Origin: Marchantia polymorpha subsp. ruderalis
Lineage: Eukaryota > Streptophyta > Marchantiopsida > Marchantiales > Marchantiaceae
Direction of reading: 5' to 3'
Assembly: GCA_037833965.1 (NCBI GenBank)
Contig: AP031352.1
Location: forward strand, 24,284,501 to 24,348,500
Length of the DNA stretch: 64,000 bases
Shown: piece after piece, positions 43,081-54,403 of the stretch
How the letters are laid out: each line of letters begins with the position of its first letter
Numbering within the stretch: position 1 is the stretch's first letter
Position numbers and translations under genes: made by a program
Notes under the pieces: generated by a model
Database searches by the model: none
What the model was told of the DNA's origin: nothing
What the model saw: the letters and a program-made list of their open reading frames with translations, nothing else

Positions 43081-43685
43081 TGCTTCATCTGCAACACTTC
43101 TTCAAGTCCAAAGTCTAAAGAACTCTTGCGGTGATCATCTTTCTCCCACTTTGGAACAGACTAATCAGACTCCATTGTACTCGTGCTGAGAAGTGTAGTT
43201 GCAATGCCACCTCAAAACTCTATCAAGTTTGGAAGCCGAGCATTGACTAAGGTCCAAGCATTGTCAAAGGATGTCTTTTGTTTATAACCATCAATGCTCT
43301 CCTCCAGCACATGCTTATTGCAATAAGCTCAAAGAAGAGCTTTATGCTCGTCGGCAATGACGTCTTTTTGTGTCACCGAGTATCAATGGTGTATGCGAAA
43401 GCTCTGTCTACCAGCCTTGCAAATGAAGGTGGCAGCGGAAGCATGAACAAACTCTTATGGTAAAACAGGTGGTAAATGATGCTAAATATGATATTAAGCA
43501 TCATTGGCCTTGACTGAGGAAAAGCTGCGCTTGTTCTTCAACATTGAATTTGGGACGAAAGTAGTTTAATGAGGATATGACCATGGTGCGCAAGGGCCTT
43601 AATTTAGGCGACTCATAAGAATTATTTTAGGTAATTTAGGTGCCAAAAACTCTAAACGCCTATTATAGGCAGGCCTGAACATATA

Positions 43686-44647
43686 CCATAACATTGCTAA
43701 AACATCAAACATGATAATTCTATAATGAGACATCCCAAAAAGAGTAATTCAAGACCCGTTTCTTGGCTTCACATCAAGAAGATACAACTTTACAAGTTTT
43801 TAAATTGAACATCAGATACATGTTTCGTTGAATAAAAAATGTAACTACACAGTGTAAATTTTGAGTTTTCATGAGATTCACCATATTTGCATATTTAATG
43901 GTTGGATCCTCGTCAACACCACAACTGTAGATTCATAGATATGATGAATGGAGATAACTTTTAAATCATATCTAATAAATTTTGAAAGAGTCTTAAATAT
44001 CTCATGTACATCTTGACATTGTGCTTTTTAGAACTTAGGCAATGAACTCCTTATAAATAAGAATGACATGCTAGCCAAATTTTAGTTATTATACAGGATC
44101 AAAACAAAAGTATTATTGAATGTGTAAAATTGAACTCCACATGTAATCTACTCCAATAGCTCAAAACGAAGATAAAAGTATACTATGCTGCAAGACTGTT
44201 ATTTCTAATCATCAATTAGTTATGCTTCGTGTCAGTGTTGAAGAGATAGTACATGATAGTACAATAATATGAGTGACTCAAATAGTCATTGGTGTTATTC
44301 AGATGACAACTCAAAGTGAAAAAGTATCATAACTTCTTAGAGATAAAAAAAGAGTGAAAATAAAAACTATATAAATATAAGAAGAAGAACCAAGAGTAAT
44401 TCAATCCCATGAAAATTCATGCACCAGAAGGTAGCTTTGAGAATCATGAAGTGAACATATGGTGCTTATGTTGCACCAACATGAGATTTATAGTTAGCTA
44501 ATATTTGTGAAGATGTTACTTGAAAGGGTTGAAAACTATAGAGAATCAAAAGCATGACTTGCATATATTGTTAGCTCATAAATTACGGATGGCCAAAATC
44601 ACATTAGAGAAAATATATCATGTTGACAGTTACAAATATAGTGGCTA
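43686..44647 (-). repeat. Right arm of the inverted duplication, inner part
   Basis: Reverse complement of about 31,124-32,262 (for example GAGACATCCCAAAAAGAGTA against TACTCTTTTTGGGATGTCTC). It ends at the TA where the mariner-like element begins. Confidence 0.88.
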
Positions 44648-44828
44648 CAGAGTCAAACCTTCCAATAGTGACGCATATTGATAACTAGTTTTCATGTCAC
44701 TATTGAGAGGTGTCACTTAGAAGAGGTTGGGTAGCAATTAGCGAATCATATAGAAGTATTCTTATTGCACGTTTACAGGATTCGTTAAATATTTAGCGAA
44801 TGATTTGGCGGATAGTATCATTCCGGAC

Positions 44829-45686
44829 TGTAAGACCGGGTGTTGCACATATGTACTAAGTCTTAGAAGTGGTCAAGGGAATAAGGATGATTAGCCAAGG
44901 CATAGCTAAGACTAGCTAGTTATGACTAAACTAGTTAGTTATAACTAAGTTTATCTAGTCATGACTAAGTTTAGCTACAATGTCTATAGTTGGCGGAATA
45001 ATTAGCGGAGTTCTAGAAGAATGGAGTGAGCACTTCTATTTTGTCCTTTACAAGGAGTGAGCACTTCTATTTTGTCTTATACAAAAGTTCTAGATTCCAA
45101 GGGATTAGATATTTGACTAGAAGCTTGGATTTGATTGGTTTGACTAAATGTATGAAAGATGATTGGCTAGACTAAGTCTAATGTTGACTTAGTGGCTAGG
45201 AAGCTTGTAGAAGTTTAAAAGCTTCAAATGGCATGTCGCCACCTCAACCTTGGATTCCAGAAGCTTCTAGAAGGTTTAGGTAGGCCAATGGCATGTTGCC
45301 ACGTAGAGAAGGTTAGTCAAACTTACCTAGGTAAAAGTAAGTTAGGAGAAATTACCACATGTTACTATGGTAACTTCTCAAGTAGTATAAATAGAGAGGT
45401 AGAGTAGCACCTCTCAAGCAAGTTTGGAGAGTCATGTGTGAGGACTTGTTTCAGTAATGAAGGAGTGAAGTTTTTGAGTATCTTGGAGTATCGACGTGTG
45501 TTTGCATTTATGTGAAGAGGGTGATGTGAGGAGAGTTGTGTGTGAGTTGGAGTGATACATGAGAGTTTGTAAGAGAAGGTGTTTGGGACATGAGTGAGAG
45601 TATGAATCTTAGTCTTCTAGAACCATGATGCGCTACCACAAAGCCATCAGAGGTAAACCTGAGTGAGAGTCAGCCCGGAGGTTGCA
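44829..45686 (+). repeat. gypsy-2 5' LTR
   Basis: 858 bp, TGTAAGACCGGG ... GGAGGTTGCA. Contains an internal near-duplicate of GGAGTGAGCACTTCTATTTTGTC (45,004 and 45,053). Single difference from the 3' LTR. Confidence 0.96.
45386..45393 (+). promoter_or_regulatory. gypsy-2 LTR TATA box
   Basis: TATAAATA, 557 bp into the LTR, repeated at 52,386 in the 3' LTR. Expected U3 core promoter. Confidence 0.75.
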
Positions 45687-45690
45687 TTTT

Positions 45691-45707
45691 TGGTTCCGTT
45701 GCCGGGA
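45691..45707 (+). other. gypsy-2 primer-binding site, tRNA-Asp-like
   Basis: TGGTTCCGTTGCCGGGA starts four bases after the LTR. It is close to the complement of plant tRNA-Asp 3' ends, as in Athila elements, with two mismatches after TGG. Confidence 0.75.
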
Positions 45708-46363
45708 CCTCAATCTAGAAGGCGGAATGTTTAGGATTCGATTTCTAGCTCGAGAGAAAGTATCCATGAGGGATCACTTGGTGTTAACATTGGGGAATGA
45801 AAGAGCGGAGAGTGTGCTTGAGAGCGAAATTCCATTTGTTTATCCCATAGTCTCATATGATAGCCTAGAAGTGATTTTGTATGTTTTGTTCACGTAAACA
45901 TGTCTTTTTGAGAGAAAAGTGATCTTAGACACCGAAAAGTATTTTTGAAGGTATTCTTCAAAGTTTTTATTGATTTTAGAGTGAAAGATAGAGAAAATTT
46001 ACGTTTTTGTTTCAGGTCCAGATCATGTGTTAACAGAAAGATATGAGAGTTAGAAGTTGAGTGGGTTTTCACGGGTATCAAAAGTCTGCTCTCTGGAAAG
46101 TTTGTACAGAGTTGATTACTTTTTCTGTATTTCAATTTAGGCTTTGAAACTTCGTACGAGTGTGTATTGGAAGATAAGCTACGTTTGAGTCAAAATTTCA
46201 CTGAGAGATCACGTCTAGAGACGAAGTTATGTTGATTTGAAGTTGAGGGGGTACAAAAGCAAGATAACAAAGCAAAAGTTTTTGATTTCTTTATTCACAG
46301 TTTTCGTCAAGTAGATAGCGTTTCTGGGAGAGGTCTTTTGAGTGGTTTCTACCTTATGGGAAA

Positions 46364-46807
46364 ATGAGTGAACAAGAAGGTTGGAAGGTTAGGTTATCCA
46401 AAGTACCTCAAGGCTTGGATGTTATAGTGTCTTTAGACTCCAATACAAGAGAATTCAAGGTGGAGTTTGAAGAAAGAGTAGTGAGTCAATCTCCAAGAGT
46501 CAAACGTGAAACTTGTTTTTATTGTGGAGAGGAGGGCCATAAGGTTGTCAATTGTTCCCTGCGGAACAAAGATAGAAGATTGAGGAGCAAGAGGAACTTG
46601 GGAGATTTGAAACTTCACTTGGGACCATCATCGCCACATGAATCCCAAAGCGCCACCTTCTGTGACAATTGCGGAGTGATTGGGCTACCAGCGGGACACG
46701 AATGCAGCGGAGTGAAGGCACTTCTGGAATCACTTGTGGAAGGGTTTGACGGCAAGCTAAGTGCTGAAACAGAGAAAGTGACCTCAGCGGGTTCAAGCTC
46801 CAACTGA
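46364..46807 (+). CDS. gypsy-2 ORF1: small zinc-knuckle protein
   Basis: 147 aa, MSEQEGWKVRLSKVPQGLDV. A complete CX2CX4HX4C knuckle (CFYCGEEGHKVVNC) lies at about residues 49-62, followed by a basic stretch (RNKDRRLRSKRN). A second cluster, CDNCGVIGLPAGHEC, is at about 101-115. It ends 225 bp before the gag-pol ATG, in a different frame. Having its own CCHC frame ahead of a Gag that also has a knuckle is unusual. Conservation in gypsy-1 suggests it is functional, perhaps in RNA binding. A GAG/GTAAGA donor-like site follows at about 46,850. Confidence 0.8.
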   Translation: MSEQEGWKVRLSKVPQGLDVIVSLDSNTREFKVEFEERVVSQSPRVKRETCFYCGEEGHKVVNCSLRNKDRRLRSKRNLGDLKLHLGPSSPHESQSATFCDNCGVIGLPAGHECSGVKALLESLVEGFDGKLSAETEKVTSAGSSSN

Positions 46808-47032
46808 AGATGGAGATCATCATTCGAATGATGGAGAAGATGATGATGAGGGTAAGACTCATCGTATGCCTAGGAGAGGAGAGAGCTTTGGCTATCTTGG
46901 AACAACCAATTCCTTTTGTGTTTCCTTTGATGAATTACTCAAGGATGGAGTTAGTGTTGTTTATATTGTATTAGGAAGCCCCATATAAATTTCCAATAGA
47001 AAAGAAAAAAAAAAAAAAAAAAAAAAAATTAG

Positions 47033-50000
47033 TTGGAAATGGGGAAGCTTCCGGTATTTTATGGGAGGGAGAATGAGGATGTAGAAGCTTTTGTTAGGGA
47101 CTTCAAGAGGGCTTGCATAGGAAACAATGAGAGGAAGAAAGACGAGTGGGCTATGCTTTTGCCGGATTTCTTGGAGGATTCTGCTCTCAAGTGGTACAAG
47201 GAGTACAAGAGGGAGCATTCGGAGGACGACACGTGGGAGACATTAACGGAGAACCTGATCGAAAACTTTCTTCCCAGTGAAAGTTATGAAAAGTTGATGT
47301 GTGAGGTCACCTTCTTGAAACAAGGAGAGAACGAGAAGGTGAGGACCTATGTGGAGAGAACCGAGAAGTTGGAATCTAGATTCCACGTGGTGTTGAGGAA
47401 GGGCGGAGACGAAGTGGATGCTACAATGGTGGGGATAAGGGCGATGCTCATGAAGAACTTCGTTGGAGGTTTGAGACCAGAGATTCGAAGTAAGGTGAGA
47501 TACGAGAAGCCCTCTTCTAAGGCTGAAGCCATTCGAATTGCTATTAGAATGGAGGAGAGCTTAGAAGATGATGATTCTAGCTTGGTGGCTAGAGAAGTAG
47601 CTCCACCGGTTGTAGGAAGGTCTATTGTTTCAAACACTTCTACTTCATCCACGATAGCGAATCCTAGTGTGGATTTTCAAAATGAGTTGAAATCTATCAC
47701 GGAGACTCTAGCAGATCTCAAGATCAATGTAGTACAGTTGTGGGAGAAGAGGAATCAGAACGTAGTAGGAGGCTCTAGGGGGTATGGAAATTATCCTCCA
47801 AGAGGAAATCCACCTTCAGGAAACTTTGCGGTTTCTTGCTTTTCTTGTGGAGGTCCTCATTTTCAGAGGAATTGTCCTAACCCTCGACAACATGATGGAG
47901 TTCGGCACAACAACAATGCACCGGCCACGCAACAAGCCAAGGATAAGGGAGTAGCATCCATTGATGTATTCCCTCATCAATGCACTTTTGAGAAAGGGGA
48001 GAGCTCAAAATCGAAAGTGGATATCCTTGCTCATGAGAAGAAGCGGGCCCGATTTGCGGACGAATCGATTTTCATGGAGGACACGCCAAGTCGAAGTACA
48101 CGGTCAAGTGGAGTGAGTCAACCAAGAGTACCAAGGAAGAAGTTGGGCATGGATGACTTTTCCATTTCATCTTCTCAAGCTAAGTATGACGTGGTGGAGG
48201 ATGTAGGAAATCAGAAGGCCAATATAACAGTTGGTCAGCTGATTGCCTTGAATCCAGCCATTCGGAAGGAGTTAAGAGGAGGTCTTATCTCCACAAGGAC
48301 CAAGAAGCGGAAATCTAAGGGGAAGGCTCACATGACCAATGTGGGAGTTGGGGTGGTGGATGCGGCTGCTTCGGAGGTATGTACACATGCTTCAAAGATC
48401 GAAGTGAGGATCAATGGACATGATGTATCAGATGTGTTGGTTGATGGTGGATCGGCTGTGAATGCCATGTCTGAGAGGTTGATGCAGAAGTTGGGTATGC
48501 AACCTTCTAGACCTTCTAGCATAATTGTTGGTATGGCCAACAAACAGAAGGTAAGACCACTGGGGGTGGTAGACAAAGTTGTGGTTAGTGTGAGGGGAGT
48601 GCAAACTTTGCTTTCCTTCCAAATTCTCAAGGAAGCTAGCTACGACTTGCTGTTGGGACGTCCTTGGTTGAGGGCGGTAAGGACTACGGACCGATGGCAC
48701 AAGGGCTATTTGAGGATAGGCCCAAAGAACCATCGAGTTAAGGTTCCTTTGACGAGAGGAGGGGAATCCACCACTGACTCAGATAGACCAACTGACGAGT
48801 ATTGGGAATCTGAGAGTGAAGAGAGTGGTAGCTTTTCAGAAGTTGACACAGACATCTCAACTTCTGATCAAGAAACATCATCGGAGTACTCTTCTGATGA
48901 TAATGTTCAAGTACAAGTCATTGCTGCCATGGAGTTGTTGCCTAGGCCTGGAGTGAAGAAAGATCCTGACAAAGTGGAGATGAGCGAAGAGGAGGTGTGT
49001 CGACGACTGTCCACTCTCAGGTTTGGTCCCAAGGTTACCAAGGAGGAAAAGGCAAAGTTTCTGGATATATTTCGCAAATATATTCATGTTTTTGCCTTTA
49101 GTTACAAGGATCTTAAGCATGTGACGTTGGAGACTCATCGCATCGAGTTGGAGGAGAAAGCTCGTCCTATTCGGCAAAAGCAACGCCGAATAAATCCACC
49201 TACGGCTCTTGTGGTGAAGGAGGAGATCGACAAGCTCAAGGAGGCTGGCTTCATCTACGAGGTAGAAAATTCTGAATGGGTGTCTCCAATTGTGATAGTG
49301 AAGAAGAAGAATGGTAAGCTACGAGTGTGCGTAGATTACAAAAAGTTGAATGCTGTCACAAAGAAAGACTACTATCCCTTGCCTTTCATAGATGAGATTC
49401 TAGAGGAGGTTGCTGGTCATGAGTGGTATAGTTTTGGAGATGGTTATAGTGGCTATAACCAAATCCAAATTGCCTTAGAAGACCAACTCAAAACAACTTT
49501 TACCACTCCATGGGGAACCTTCGCTTTTAGAGTGATGCCGTTTGGTCTATGTAATGCTCCTGCCACTTTTCAAAGGTTCATGAATAGAGTGTTTGAACCT
49601 TTCATTGGAAAGTTTGTAAGGGATTTCATAGATGATTTTTGTGTTTACGGGAGGAAAGCGGATCATTTTGATCATTTGATCAAAATACTTCAACGGCTGG
49701 AGGAAGCTAAGGCTTCACTCAATCCAGAAAAATGCATTTTTGGATGTGAGGAAGGCCTATTGTTGGGGCATATCATCTCCAAGAATGGTATAGCGGTGGA
49801 CCCAGAGAAGGTGACACGGATCATGGAGTTACCTTTTCCGGCGACTTTAACCAAGTTGAGGCAATTCCTTGGTATGGTGGGGTACTATCGACGGTTCATC
49901 TTGTCCTTCTCCAACAAAGCTCATGCCTTGACGAATTACATGAAGAAGGGAGTGGAGTACGAACTCATTTTCAAGGATGAAGCTGCAAAGAAGGCGTTCG

Positions 50001-51805
50001 AAGTTCTCAAGAAGGCGTTGGTGACGGCTCCAATTTTGGCGAAACCGGATTGGGGTAAACCTTTCATTCTCTACACAGATGCATCAAATATTGCTGTAGG
50101 ATGCACCTTGAGTCAATTAGATGATGAAAAGCATGATCATCCAATTGCCTATGCTAGTAGACAAATGGTTCAAGCGGAGAAGAATTACTCAGTGACAGAG
50201 AGAGAGGCCTTAGCTGTAATCTTCTCACTTAAGAAGTTTCGACATTATTTGTTGGGTGGGAGATTCACTATAGTGACTGATCATAAGGCTTTGAAATACA
50301 TTTTCAACAAGCCTAATGCTGAAGGGAGGATAGCTAGATGGAAGCTACTACTAGCAGAGTTTGATTATACCATTGAGGATAGACCTGGAAAGAAGCATGC
50401 TAATGCGGATTTGATGTCGAGAGCATATGATGATGGAGGAGATCAGTCAGTAGATGACACCTTTCCGGATGAGGACTTGCTAGTCATGGACACGGTGACA
50501 ACAGTACCGGAGGAGTACAAGGAAATTTGGGATTTCATCTCTAGAGGAGAGTTTCCTCAAGGAATGCATCAAAGGGAGAAAAATGCATTAGTGAAGAGAT
50601 GTCAACCTTATATGATCATGGAGAAGGTACTTTTTCATCAAGGAGCTGACGGACTTCTACGAATGGCGGTTGGGAGAGGAGAGGCACTACAACTCATGAA
50701 GGAGTTTCATGATGGTGCAGTATGTGGAGGACATTTTGCGGGGAAGGTAACTGCCTTCAAAATTCTTGATGCTGGTTATCATTGGAAGGGTATTTTTAAG
50801 GATTGTGTGGAATATTGCAAAAGTTGTGATGTGTGTCAAGCTTTTGCTAAAAAGTCCATGAAAACCCCTCCTATGATTTCTGTACCAGTGTTAGGTCCTT
50901 TTGAAAAGTGGGGAATAGATTTTGTAGGTCCTTTGAATCTTACTCCTCGAGGGAATAAGTTCATTGTGATAGCTACAGATTATCTTACGAAGTGGGTAGA
51001 GGCAAGACCACTTAAATCTACTAATGAGAAGGAGGTTGGTAGATTTTTATATGAGAGAATCATTACTCGATTTGGTTGTCCATTGGAGTTAGTATCAGAT
51101 AGAGGAGGAGAATTTGTGGGAAGTATGATTCAAGCCATGTTAGAGCACTTTTCCATCAAGGCTCGAGTAACCACTTCCTACAAACCTAACGCTAACGGGT
51201 TGGCGGAGCGGACCAACTACACTTTGTGTATGATGTTGGCCAAGGATGCAGACATGGACGGGAGTAAACACAATTGGGACAAGAGGCTCCATGCTATCTT
51301 ATGGGAGTATCGCACAACATGGAAGACATCTACCGGATACTCACCTTTTCGGATGGTGTATGGAGTTGAGTCAAAACTTCCCATACAGTTTGACTTGACA
51401 ACATTCACAACAATCCAGCAAAGGTTGAAGAAATCAAATGGAGCAGAAGCCATCAAGTCTCGCCAACAACAATTGATGGAGTTGGAGGAAGCTCGAGCAT
51501 TAGCCATGGTACGAGTGGAGCGGGCTCAACAGTTGCAGAAGAAGTATCACGACAAACGAAGTGGAAACCAGAACTTGAAGCCGTTCAAGGAAGGTGATTG
51601 GGTGATGCTCTTTGATGCAATTAGATACAAGAGAGCTAGGAAAAAGTTTCTTCCTAAGTATTTTGGACCTTTCATAGTTGAGAAGGTGTGGGGAAATTTC
51701 ACTTATGACATCAAGGAGTTAGGAGGACGTCACTTCGATCGAGTCAACCACGACAAGTTGAAGTTATTCCATCGAAGATCAGATTCTTTCACTCCGAGGG
51801 CGTAG
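47033..51805 (+). CDS. gypsy-2 Gag-Pol polyprotein (1590 aa)
   Basis: Domains in order: retrotrans_gag about 1-175; zinc knuckle CFSCGGPHFQRNC near 269; retropepsin with VLVDGGSAVN near 471 and YDLLLGRPW; RT with CVDYKKLN, SFGDGYSGYNQI and catalytic FIDD near 865; RNase H with LYTDAS near 1019, TEREALAV, TDHKAL and NADLMSR; integrase H2C2 (HDGAVCGGHF ... CKSCDVCQ); core D-D-E as GIDFVG, SDRGGEF and NGLAERTN; GPY/F-like C-terminus KYFGPFIVEKVW. There is no chromodomain. All catalytic residues are present and the frame is uninterrupted, so it may be active. Gag and Pol share one frame. A run of over 20 As lies just before the start. Confidence 0.96.
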   Translation: MEMGKLPVFYGRENEDVEAFVRDFKRACIGNNERKKDEWAMLLPDFLEDSALKWYKEYKREHSEDDTWETLTENLIENFLPSESYEKLMCEVTFLKQGENEKVRTYVERTEKLESRFHVVLRKGGDEVDATMVGIRAMLMKNFVGGLRPEIRSKVRYEKPSSKAEAIRIAIRMEESLEDDDSSLVAREVAPPVVGRSIVSNTSTSSTIANPSVDFQNELKSITETLADLKINVVQLWEKRNQNVVGGSRGYGNYPPRGNPPSGNFAVSCFSCGGPHFQRNCPNPRQHDGVRHNNNAPATQQAKDKGVASIDVFPHQCTFEKGESSKSKVDILAHEKKRARFADESIFMEDTPSRSTRSSGVSQPRVPRKKLGMDDFSISSSQAKYDVVEDVGNQKANITVGQLIALNPAIRKELRGGLISTRTKKRKSKGKAHMTNVGVGVVDAAASEVCTHASKIEVRINGHDVSDVLVDGGSAVNAMSERLMQKLGMQPSRPSSIIVGMANKQKVRPLGVVDKVVVSVRGVQTLLSFQILKEASYDLLLGRPWLRAVRTTDRWHKGYLRIGPKNHRVKVPLTRGGESTTDSDRPTDEYWESESEESGSFSEVDTDISTSDQETSSEYSSDDNVQVQVIAAMELLPRPGVKKDPDKVEMSEEEVCRRLSTLRFGPKVTKEEKAKFLDIFRKYIHVFAFSYKDLKHVTLETHRIELEEKARPIRQKQRRINPPTALVVKEEIDKLKEAGFIYEVENSEWVSPIVIVKKKNGKLRVCVDYKKLNAVTKKDYYPLPFIDEILEEVAGHEWYSFGDGYSGYNQIQIALEDQLKTTFTTPWGTFAFRVMPFGLCNAPATFQRFMNRVFEPFIGKFVRDFIDDFCVYGRKADHFDHLIKILQRLEEAKASLNPEKCIFGCEEGLLLGHIISKNGIAVDPEKVTRIMELPFPATLTKLRQFLGMVGYYRRFILSFSNKAHALTNYMKKGVEYELIFKDEAAKKAFEVLKKALVTAPILAKPDWGKPFILYTDASNIAVGCTLSQLDDEKHDHPIAYASRQMVQAEKNYSVTEREALAVIFSLKKFRHYLLGGRFTIVTDHKALKYIFNKPNAEGRIARWKLLLAEFDYTIEDRPGKKHANADLMSRAYDDGGDQSVDDTFPDEDLLVMDTVTTVPEEYKEIWDFISRGEFPQGMHQREKNALVKRCQPYMIMEKVLFHQGADGLLRMAVGRGEALQLMKEFHDGAVCGGHFAGKVTAFKILDAGYHWKGIFKDCVEYCKSCDVCQAFAKKSMKTPPMISVPVLGPFEKWGIDFVGPLNLTPRGNKFIVIATDYLTKWVEARPLKSTNEKEVGRFLYERIITRFGCPLELVSDRGGEFVGSMIQAMLEHFSIKARVTTSYKPNANGLAERTNYTLCMMLAKDADMDGSKHNWDKRLHAILWEYRTTWKTSTGYSPFRMVYGVESKLPIQFDLTTFTTIQQRLKKSNGAEAIKSRQQQLMELEEARALAMVRVERAQQLQKKYHDKRSGNQNLKPFKEGDWVMLFDAIRYKRARKKFLPKYFGPFIVEKVWGNFTYDIKELGGRHFDRVNHDKLKLFHRRSDSFTPRA

Positions 51806-51819
51806 TGAAATCTTGGTCC

Positions 51820-51828
51820 GGGGGTAAA
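51820..51828 (+). other. gypsy-2 polypurine tract
   Basis: GGGGGTAAA immediately before the 3' LTR, shared with gypsy-1; second-strand primer. Confidence 0.7.
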
Positions 51829-52686
51829 TGTAAGACCGGGTGTTGCACATATGTACTAAGTCTTAGAAGTGGTCAAGGGAATAAGGATGATTAGCCAAGG
51901 CATAGCTAAGACTAGCTAGTTATGACTAAACTAGTTAGTTATAACTAAGTTTATCTAGTCATGACTAAGTTTAGCTACAATGTCTATAGTTGGCGGAATA
52001 ATTAGCGGAGTTCTAGAAGAATGGAGTGAGCACTTCTATTTTGTCCTTTACAAGGAGTGAGCACTTCTATTTTGTCTTATACAAAAGTTCTAGATTCCAA
52101 GGGATTAGATATTTGACTAGAAGCTTGGATTTGATTGGTTTGACTAAATGTATGAAAGATGATTGGCTAGACTAAGTCTAATGTTGACTTAGTGGCTAGG
52201 AAGCTTGTAGAAGTTTAAAAGCTTCAAATGGCATGTCGCCACCTCAACCTTGGATTCCAGAAGCTTCTAGAAGGTTTAGGTAGGCCAATGGCATGTTGCC
52301 ACGTAGAGAAGGTTAGTCAAACTTACCTAGGTAAAAGTAAGTTAGGAGAAATTACCACATGTTACTATGGTAACTTCTCAAGTAGTATAAATAGAGAGGT
52401 AGAGTAGCACCTCTCAAGCAAGTTTGGAGAGTCATGTGTGAGGACTTGTTTCAGTAATGAAGGAGTGAAGTTTTTGAGTATCTTGGAGTATCGACGTGTG
52501 TTTGCATTTATGTGAAGAGGGTGATGTGAGGAGAGTTGTGTGTGAGTTGGAGTGATACATGAGAGTTTGTAAGAAAAGGTGTTTGGGACATGAGTGAGAG
52601 TATGAATCTTAGTCTTCTAGAACCATGATGCGCTACCACAAAGCCATCAGAGGTAAACCTGAGTGAGAGTCAGCCCGGAGGTTGCA
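51829..52686 (+). repeat. gypsy-2 3' LTR
   Basis: 858 bp, offset exactly 7,000 bp from the 5' LTR; one substitution at 52,574. Followed by GGAC target duplication. Confidence 0.96.
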
Positions 52687-54375
52687 GGACAACTTATCTT
52701 CGGATTCAAATATCGGATTGTCTTTAGTAAATGTAATCTCAGGTCGCCAAGGTAAAACAGAGATATAAATTGTGGAAAGTGAACAAAGAGAGCTAAGTTC
52801 TCTAAGGTAAATCAAAGTTATAAATGGTAAAGAGTGAGCAAGCAGACTAGAGGAAATTTGTTAAGAGATTTGTGTTTTTTCTCAACTATAAAATGGTTTA
52901 AACAACAAAATGAAAGTAACGTAACACAAATAAGAATGGACGAGGTTTTATAATGGGTTTATGTTGACAGATAAATTTTAATAAATTGAGGTTACTAAAC
53001 CATCTATTCGTTGTTTCTCGCCTTTCTCCTAGAGCAGATTGTGGGGGAGGGCAAACATGATGGACGAGCGAGTGGAAGGAAGGCCTCGGGCAGTGAGGGT
53101 GTGGTAACGTAGTTTTTCAATTTTTTTTTGAAAAGATGAAGTTTAAATAGTAGATAATAGAAATTTGCACTTTTAGGATGAGAATAATTAGAATTAGAAT
53201 ATGATTATGTAGATAAAGGATTATGTAGCAGATGACAAGTTAAAAATAGTTGGAATCCATGTTAGATACCCCTCTGTTGGAGTTAGTGTCTTACTTGTAG
53301 TCAATAAAGTTAAATCAGATGGGTTATGATTGGATAGAGTAAATACCTCATAATTTTTTCAATTAGTGGCGACTTGACTTAAAAAGTATTTTGATAGATA
53401 AAGCATGGCATGTTTGTTCTAACGAGCCCAAGAACTCTTGAAACGGATAAGGGCTCATCAAGTTATGAGTGTTTGAAGTGGCGGGTATGGATAGGAAGAA
53501 GACGAAGAAGGGCTTTCGGAATTCACACTTCGGCCTTGACACCTTCGGCTCTGAAGAAGAAGGGCCTTCGACCTTCGACCTTTGACCTTCGGGTCAACCA
53601 AAAGCAACTTCGGGCAAAGATCTTTGATCTTCGGGCGAACGAACTTTGGACGTGCGTGAAGAGATTGGGAGGACTTCGGAGGTTGCTCCTTCATGCAAAG
53701 GGTCTTCGGGTTGAAGTTTGCATAGTTCTGAAGGCGAAGGAGTTACATTGAGACAGATTGAAGGAGTATCTGCCATTTCATTTAGCATAGCATTTCAGAG
53801 AGAACTCAAGCACGTGGAGGAGCTAATTGCAAGAGATCAATCGGAGGCTGCCGAAGTGGCTCACTGCCCGCAAAAATTGACTGATTGCGAAGTTGCCCAA
53901 ACTTCGGAGGTAGAGCGTGAGAAGGAGTTGGACGTAGATTGCAATCTCAATTGTTGCAAGTTGAGGAGCAATTGGTTGTGGCTTGAGAAAAATTGGTGGA
54001 GGCAGATACGACTGTCCAACAACTCGAACAGTAGACGGATGCTGATTTGCGCGCAAGGGCAAAGCGATGTCGTCGCGATTATGTGAATTGGAAGATTTAT
54101 ATCACGAAGTGGACAAATTGAATTGGCTGGAGTGTTGATTGAAGGAATTGAGAGCCAGCGGAGCCGCAGGACATCGGCATATAGATATTTTGGTTGGTTC
54201 TTTCATTTCCGGTTTAGAGTAGAAGAAGGAGAATTTAGAGTAAGAGCTCGCTGTAGTTTTGAGTAGGATAGGTGTAGGAATGAGCTCTACGAATTGTGAC
54301 AACTGCCGCATATGCGGAAGTCACACCTATTGAAGGCTCGCAGCTAGAGAATGATGCCTCAGGGTGTTCGTTGTG

Positions 54376-54403
54376 AATAAAGAGGCTCAAGGTTCTGCCT
54401 TCG
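54376..54403 (+). terminator. Poly(A) signal plus degraded hairpin (C4)
   Basis: AATAAA at 54,376-54,381, then CTCAAGG TTCTG CCTTCGG, a weakened version of the family hairpin. Confidence 0.5.

Larger units (their letters stand above)
41406..43677. mobile_element. hAT-like element hAT2 (2.27 kb, non-autonomous)
   Basis: Ends read GAGGCCTGCTTATAATAGAC on the left and, inverted, CAGGCCTGCCTATAATAGGC on the right. They are bracketed by a perfect 8-bp duplication AACATATA (41,398-41,405 and 43,678-43,685), the hallmark size for hAT. No transposase frame is visible. C-family unit C5 makes up most of the interior. Confidence 0.88.
44829..52686 (+). mobile_element. gypsy-2: young, apparently intact Ty3/gypsy retrotransposon
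   Basis: 7,858 bp: 5' LTR, tRNA-Asp-like primer site, ORF1 (147 aa), a single gag-pol frame (1590 aa), polypurine tract, 3' LTR. Flanked by a 4-bp duplication GGAC (44,825-44,828 and 52,687-52,690). The two LTRs differ at one base in 858 (45,574 G, 52,574 A). No stop or frameshift was found in any domain. It is probably among the most recent insertions here. Confidence 0.95.

Noticed and set aside
46849..47002. Intron fusing ORF1 to gag-pol in gypsy-2
   Set aside because: A donor-like GAG/GTAAGA and a CAATAG acceptor exist, but ORF1's stop codon precedes the donor, so splicing would not fuse the proteins. Kept only as an expression question.
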